This document shows, in pieces, positions 7,297 to 10,877 of a stretch of DNA of 10,877 bases. Source of the DNA: Deinococcus sp. (GTDB lineage: Bacteria; Deinococcota; Deinococci; JACQHA01); NCBI GenBank assembly GCA_016199255.1, contig JACQHA010000018.1:1-10877 (forward strand), given 5' to 3'. The notes under the pieces were generated by a model, which did no database searches, was not told where the DNA came from, and saw only the letters and a list, made by a program, of their open reading frames with translations. Within the stretch, counting starts at the first letter, position 1. Each line of letters starts with the position of its first letter. The translations under genes and the position numbers were made by a program.

Positions 7297-9585
7297 ATGC
7301 CACTGGCTGCCGAGATCGCGCTCCCCCTGGCAGTAGGGGCCTATAGCTTCCTGGTGGACCGCCTGGCCCAGCCCCCCCAGGTGGGAGCGCGCTTGATTGT
7401 GCCCTGGCGCAACGAAGTGTACCTGGGGCTGGTGCTCTCGGTGCACCCAGTATCTAGCGCCGACGCCTACAACTTGCGCGAAGCCATTACCCTGGTGGAC
7501 CACGCTCCCTTTCTTCACCCCGATGATGTCCTTTTGCTCCAGTGGGCCGCAGAGCGCTACAGCGCCCCAGTGGGCACGTTGCTGCGCTTACTGGTGCCCA
7601 CTGGGCTGGAAGAGCCCCTGGAGCGCCGCTTCCAGGCAGTCAGCGGAATAAGCACCCAGCTGCCCCCCCTGGCCGCCCGGCTGGTGGAGCAGCTGGCCGA
7701 GGAAAAGCCCCTGGAAGCTCTCGAACCCCTGGCAGCAGAGGCAGAGCTCAAGGAGATGCTCTCGGAACTGCGGGACCAGGGGGTGATTATCGAGCGCACC
7801 CGGCTGGCCCAGAGCCAGCAGCGCTACCTGGCACTGGGCCGCCCTGCTGATGCCAGCTTGACGGCGAAGCAGCGGCAGGTACTAGACACCCTGGAGCAGC
7901 TGGGCGAGGCTCCCAGTGCCGCCGCGCTGGCCAGAGTCGCCGGCGTAGGCCCAGGGGTAGTGCAGCGCTTAATAGAGCTGGGCCTGGTAGCCGGGCACAC
8001 CCGGCCGCCTGCCGCAGCGGTGGCCTATCCCCGCTACGCCCCGGCACCCTCTGCCGCGAGCCCAGTTGAGCCAGCAGTCCTCCAGTCACCGGAAGTAGCC
8101 GCCTGGGGAGGCTCGGCACCAGAGCGCTACGCCCTGGCCGCCGCCAGCATTGATCTAGCGCTGGCCCAAGGCCAGGGGGCGCTCTGCCTGCTGCCTGAGG
8201 GAGCGCTTCTGGAGCGGGCCTTCTATCACCTGGCTGGGCGCTACAGGGAGCAAGTGGCGCTCCTGCACGGCAACATGCGCGCTCTAGAGCGGGTCCAGGA
8301 GTGGGAGCGCCTGAGAAGCGGCCAGGCCAGGGTGGTGTTTGGCACCTATCTGGCCCTTTTGGCGCCCCTTCCCCAGCTGGGCCTAGTGGTAGTGGAAGAG
8401 GAAGGCTCTGATGCCCACAAGCTGCGCCTTTACCCCTATCCTTTTATGCCGGAGCTGGCGCTGGAGCGGGCCAAGCGCCGCGGCTCCCGCCTGCTCACTT
8501 TGGCTGCCGCTCCAGCGGTGGAGACCTACTACCGGGCCAGTACCGGCCTGGCCCAATTGCACCGCTTGAGCACCCCCCTGCCCCGCTGCCGGGTGATTGA
8601 CCTGCGTCATGAACCCAGCTGGCCCCTGGGGCGGGGGCTGGTGCAGGCCTTGACCCAGGTGCAGGAACGGGGGCGGCAGGCCATTGTGCTCTCGCCGCGC
8701 CGGGCTTACGCCGCAGTGCTGGTGTGCCAGGACTGTGACTGGACGGCGCGCTGCCAGCATTGCGAGGTGTCGCTACGCTACTACAAGGAACAGGGGGTGC
8801 TGCGCTGCCACCAGTGCGGTTTTGTGCAGACCCTGGAGCGTTGCCCCAGTTGCCAGGGCACGCTTCTGGAACCGCGCGGGCCAGGCACAGGCTGGATCTT
8901 GGAGCAGCTACGGCAGCTCCTGGGCGACTTTCCCGCAGCCCGCTACGATGCCGACCATCGGGATACCCTGGGGCCGCTCTATGCCGGGGCGCCCGGGGTG
9001 GTGGCTTGCACCACCGCCATCTTGGCGGTGCCACCATTGCCCAAGCTTTCCTTGATTGCCCATACCCTGCTGGACACTACCTTGAGCATCAGCGACTTCC
9101 GCGCCGGGGAAAGGCTCTACCGCCTGCTCTGCCAGCTAGGGGAGCTGGCGGGAGCGCGCCGGCCGCTGATGGTGCTGCAAACCTACCAGCCCGGCCACCC
9201 AGCAGTGCAGGCCTTTGCCACCGGCCAGCTGGAACCGTTCTTCTCCCAGGAACTTGCCACCAGGCAGCACTTCCGCTATCCCCCCTACGGGGAACTGGCC
9301 CGGATCGTGCTCTCTGGCCGCGACCAGGCTCGGGTGGCTGAGGCAGCCGAGGCCCTGGGGCGCAGCTTGCGCCACTGGGCCAGCGCCGAGGAGCTGCTGG
9401 GCCCGGCGCCAGCGCCGGTGCCCAAGTTGCGCAACCAGTACCTCTGGCACCTGATCCTGCGCGCCACTGACGCCAGCCGGCTGCGGGAGCTGGTGGCCCC
9501 GGCCAGCCGGAGCCGGCCGGGGGTGCGGATTGCGGTGGATATCCACCCCCGGCAAATGGTGGCGCTGCCTGAGGAGCGGCCTTAA
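7297..9585 (+). CDS. priA: Primosomal protein N' (PriA), helicase motifs degenerate
   Basis: The 762-residue product is collinear with PriA, the replication-restart protein that binds stalled forks and loads the replicative helicase. Intact parts are the N-terminal 3'-DNA-binding domain (about 7-100, FLVDRLAQPPQVGARLIVP), a winged-helix region (about 186-233), the zinc module with all eight cysteines (C477, C480, C486, C489, C504, C507, C516, C519) and the C-terminal domain (RYPPYGELARI, GPAPAPVPKLRNQYLWHL). The helicase motifs are ruined. Walker A (normally GVTGSGKT) falls in WGGSAPERY (270-278), DEEH is E-E-E-G (367-370), GSATPS is AAAPAV (403-408), motif V is lost near 569-595 and motif VI QVAGRAGR is QLGELAGA (613-620). 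ATP-driven unwinding is therefore unlikely. Actinobacterial PriA proteins are known to be similarly helicase-less. The reading frame is uninterrupted, so this is not a decaying pseudogene. No ribosome binding site is visible; translation is probably coupled to the MFS gene. Confidence 0.92.
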   Translation: MPLAAEIALPLAVGAYSFLVDRLAQPPQVGARLIVPWRNEVYLGLVLSVHPVSSADAYNLREAITLVDHAPFLHPDDVLLLQWAAERYSAPVGTLLRLLVPTGLEEPLERRFQAVSGISTQLPPLAARLVEQLAEEKPLEALEPLAAEAELKEMLSELRDQGVIIERTRLAQSQQRYLALGRPADASLTAKQRQVLDTLEQLGEAPSAAALARVAGVGPGVVQRLIELGLVAGHTRPPAAAVAYPRYAPAPSAASPVEPAVLQSPEVAAWGGSAPERYALAAASIDLALAQGQGALCLLPEGALLERAFYHLAGRYREQVALLHGNMRALERVQEWERLRSGQARVVFGTYLALLAPLPQLGLVVVEEEGSDAHKLRLYPYPFMPELALERAKRRGSRLLTLAAAPAVETYYRASTGLAQLHRLSTPLPRCRVIDLRHEPSWPLGRGLVQALTQVQERGRQAIVLSPRRAYAAVLVCQDCDWTARCQHCEVSLRYYKEQGVLRCHQCGFVQTLERCPSCQGTLLEPRGPGTGWILEQLRQLLGDFPAARYDADHRDTLGPLYAGAPGVVACTTAILAVPPLPKLSLIAHTLLDTTLSISDFRAGERLYRLLCQLGELAGARRPLMVLQTYQPGHPAVQAFATGQLEPFFSQELATRQHFRYPPYGELARIVLSGRDQARVAEAAEALGRSLRHWASAEELLGPAPAPVPKLRNQYLWHLILRATDASRLRELVAPASRSRPGVRIAVDIHPRQMVALPEERP

Positions 9586-9604
9586 CAGGGCTTAGCGCGC
9601 CCTG
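9586..9604. terminator. Hairpin between convergent priA and ABC gene ends
   Basis: CAGGGC (9586-9591) pairs perfectly with GCCCTG (9599-9604) across a 7-base loop. It begins at the base right after the priA stop codon and spans the ABC gene stop. No T-run follows on either strand, so it is not a classical intrinsic terminator. A two-way transcription end or mRNA 3'-end stabiliser is possible. Confidence 0.35.
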
Positions 9605-10877
9605 ATGGTACTGGGCGCAATAAATTGCGCTGGAGAGGCAGTCTCCTGGTCCTGGTACTGCAGCTGGTAGAGGCGATAGTAAAAGCCGCCCCGGGCTAGA
9701 AGCTCGGCGTGGGTGCCCAGCTCTTTAATCTCGCCCTTGTGCAGCACAATAATCCGGTCCACGCTCTTAATGGTGGAGAGACGGTGGGCGATAATAATCG
9801 AGGTGCGGCCTTTCATTAGCTTGGCCAGGGCGTCCTGGATCAAGAGCTCGGTCTCGGTGTCTACCGAGCTGGTGGCTTCGTCCATCACCAGTAAGATCTC
9901 CGGGTTGGCCACCAGCGCTCTGGCGAACGCTAACAACTGGCGCTGCCCCACTGACAGCGTGGCGCCCCGCTCCACCACTGGCGTCTGATACCCCTGGGGC
10001 AGGCGCTGGATGAACTGGTGGGCGTTCACATACTGCGCCGCCTGCACCAGGGCTTCCACAGGGATGTCCTGATTGCCCAGGCGCAAATTGGACTCAATGG
10101 TGCCCGAGAAGAGGAACACGTCTTGCAGCACCAGGCCAATCCGGGCCCGTAGCGAGCGCTGCTGGTAGTCCCGCACGTCAATGCCGTCTACCAGCACCTG
10201 GCCGCGCTGCACGTCGTAGAAGCGGTTAATCAGGTTAATAACCGAGGTCTTCCCGGCGCCAGTGGCGCCCACAATGGCCACCGACTCCCCAGGGGCAATG
10301 TGGAACGACACCTCTTTGAGCACCCAGTCCTGGCCGCTGTAGGCGAACCAGACGTTCTTGAACTCTACTTCGCCCTGGAACTGCTTGACCGGCTGGGCAC
10401 CGGGCTTGTCCCGCACCTCCTCGGGCGTGCCCAAAAGATCAAAGATGCGCTCTGCCGACGCCATGGCCGCCTGCATGATGTTGAACTTCTCGCTCAAATC
10501 CCGCAAGGGCTGGAAGAAGCGCTGCACGTACTGCAAGAAGGCCGCCAGGACGCCAAGGGTCACGATACCCTGCAAAATCTGGCCACCACCGTACCAGAGC
10601 ACGAGCGCCATGGCCACCGCTGCCAGGAGTTCCACTGTGGGGAAGAACAGGCCGTGATAGAGAATCGACTGCTGCATAGCCTGGTAGTAGTCCCGGTTCA
10701 GCTGGTCGAAGTGCTGAGAGTTCCGCTCCTCCCGGCCAAAGAGCTGGATCACCGACATGCCGGTGATGCATTCCTGCAAGTAGGCATTGATCTTGGCCAG
10801 GGCAATGCGCACGTTGCGATACGCCTCGCGGATATAGACCCGGAACACGTTGGTGGCCAGGACCAGCGCCGGCAGCA
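9592..10877 (-). CDS. ABC exporter half-transporter, MdlB/YheH/LmrD-like multidrug type, N-terminus cut off
   Basis: The frame is open to the right edge, so about 427 C-terminal residues are seen and the true start lies outside. A GTG at 10848 is only an internal codon. The visible part of the membrane domain has the coupling region [20 protein letters not shown] and two hydrophobic segments (around 10630-10590 and 10570-10530). A complete ATPase domain follows: Walker [10 protein letters not shown] (10243-10269), Q-loop [11 protein letters not shown], signature LSVGQ (9940-9954), Walker B with catalytic glutamate [12 protein letters not shown] (9859-9894), and the H-loop IIAHRLSTI with its histidine at 9784-9786. 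The signature has V where LSGGQ has G, a variant that I recall from this exporter group. The family exports drugs, lipids or peptides, often as a heterodimer. A partner subunit gene would be expected upstream, beyond the right edge. The substrate is unknown. Confidence 0.92.
   Translation of the reverse strand, partial: LPALVLATNVFRVYIREAYRNVRIALAKINAYLQECITGMSVIQLFGREERNSQHFDQLNRDYYQAMQQSILYHGLFFPTVELLAAVAMALVLWYGGGQILQGIVTLGVLAAFLQYVQRFFQPLRDLSEKFNIMQAAMASAERIFDLLGTPEEVRDKPGAQPVKQFQGEVEFKNVWFAYSGQDWVLKEVSFHIAPGESVAIVGATGAGKTSVINLINRFYDVQRGQVLVDGIDVRDYQQRSLRARIGLVLQDVFLFSGTIESNLRLGNQDIPVEALVQAAQYVNAHQFIQRLPQGYQTPVVERGATLSVGQRQLLAFARALVANPEILLVMDEATSSVDTETELLIQDALAKLMKGRTSIIIAHRLSTIKSVDRIIVLHKGEIKELGTHAELLARGGFYYRLYQLQYQDQETASPAQFIAPSTIRAR
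9615..9630. repeat. Second inverted repeat in the ABC gene tail
   Basis: GCGCAA (9615-9620) pairs with TTGCGC (9625-9630) around a TAAA loop, and one further A-T pair is possible. It lies inside the last codons of the ABC gene, 30 bases after the priA stop and 10 bases after the first hairpin. It may help to end or protect priA transcripts, but it could also be chance. Confidence 0.3.

Noticed and set aside
7297..9585. priA as a decaying pseudogene because its helicase motifs are lost
   Set aside because: The frame is uninterrupted over 762 codons and the zinc cysteines and terminal domains are well kept. Loss is confined to ATPase motifs, which fits a functional non-helicase PriA.
9592..10848. 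ABC exporter as a complete 418-residue protein starting with GTG at 10848
   Set aside because: The frame continues to the right edge with family-like sequence (LPALVLATN) and a half-exporter should have nearly 600 residues with six helices. The gene is cut by the window edge.
1..10877. Search for a defence island, phage, CRISPR, integron or novel multi-gene system
   Set aside because: No direct-repeat arrays, transposase, integrase, toxin-antitoxin pair or tRNA attachment site could be seen. The genes are housekeeping, signalling and transport, and base and codon use look uniform by eye.

Overview
The window is a compact, G+C-rich bacterial chromosome segment with nine protein-coding genes. 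Two of them run off the window edges. There are no RNA genes, insertion sequences, CRISPR arrays or obvious mobile DNA, and no stretch of more than about 200 bases lacks a gene. Gene content and style fit a member of the Chloroflexota or a similar high-G+C lineage: a GAF-containing HisKA_3 sensor kinase, a signature-degenerate PriA, and weak or absent Shine-Dalgarno sites at some genes. That placement is only a low-confidence inference and was not tested.

Layout from left to right. A secreted trypsin-like serine protease (1-680, minus, C-terminus cut off) diverges from hemW (880-1980, plus) across a 199-base spacer. This spacer holds an inverted repeat and candidate promoters. hemW meets a PfkB-family sugar kinase gene (2000-2923, minus) tail to tail. 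The sugar kinase diverges from a two-component pair: a membrane histidine kinase with two GAF-like regions (2992-4770) and its NarL/LuxR-type response regulator (4779-5429). A stand-alone receiver-domain gene (5533-5919, minus) faces that pair. Across a 109-base spacer it diverges from an MFS transporter gene (6029-7294). A priA gene (7297-9585) follows the transporter after two bases and then meets a multidrug-type ABC exporter subunit (9592-10877, minus, N-terminus cut off) tail to tail.

Most of this is housekeeping and signalling. HemW handles heme, the kinase/regulator pair forms one signalling unit, and the transporter and priA probably share a transcript. The most notable observation is that the PriA keeps its DNA-binding and zinc-binding parts but has lost essentially every helicase/ATPase motif. 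It is therefore probably a structural replication-restart factor rather than a motor. Smaller points are a probable leaderless hemW mRNA, a near-symmetric divergent -10 site before the receiver/MFS pair, and paired hairpins where priA and the ABC gene converge.
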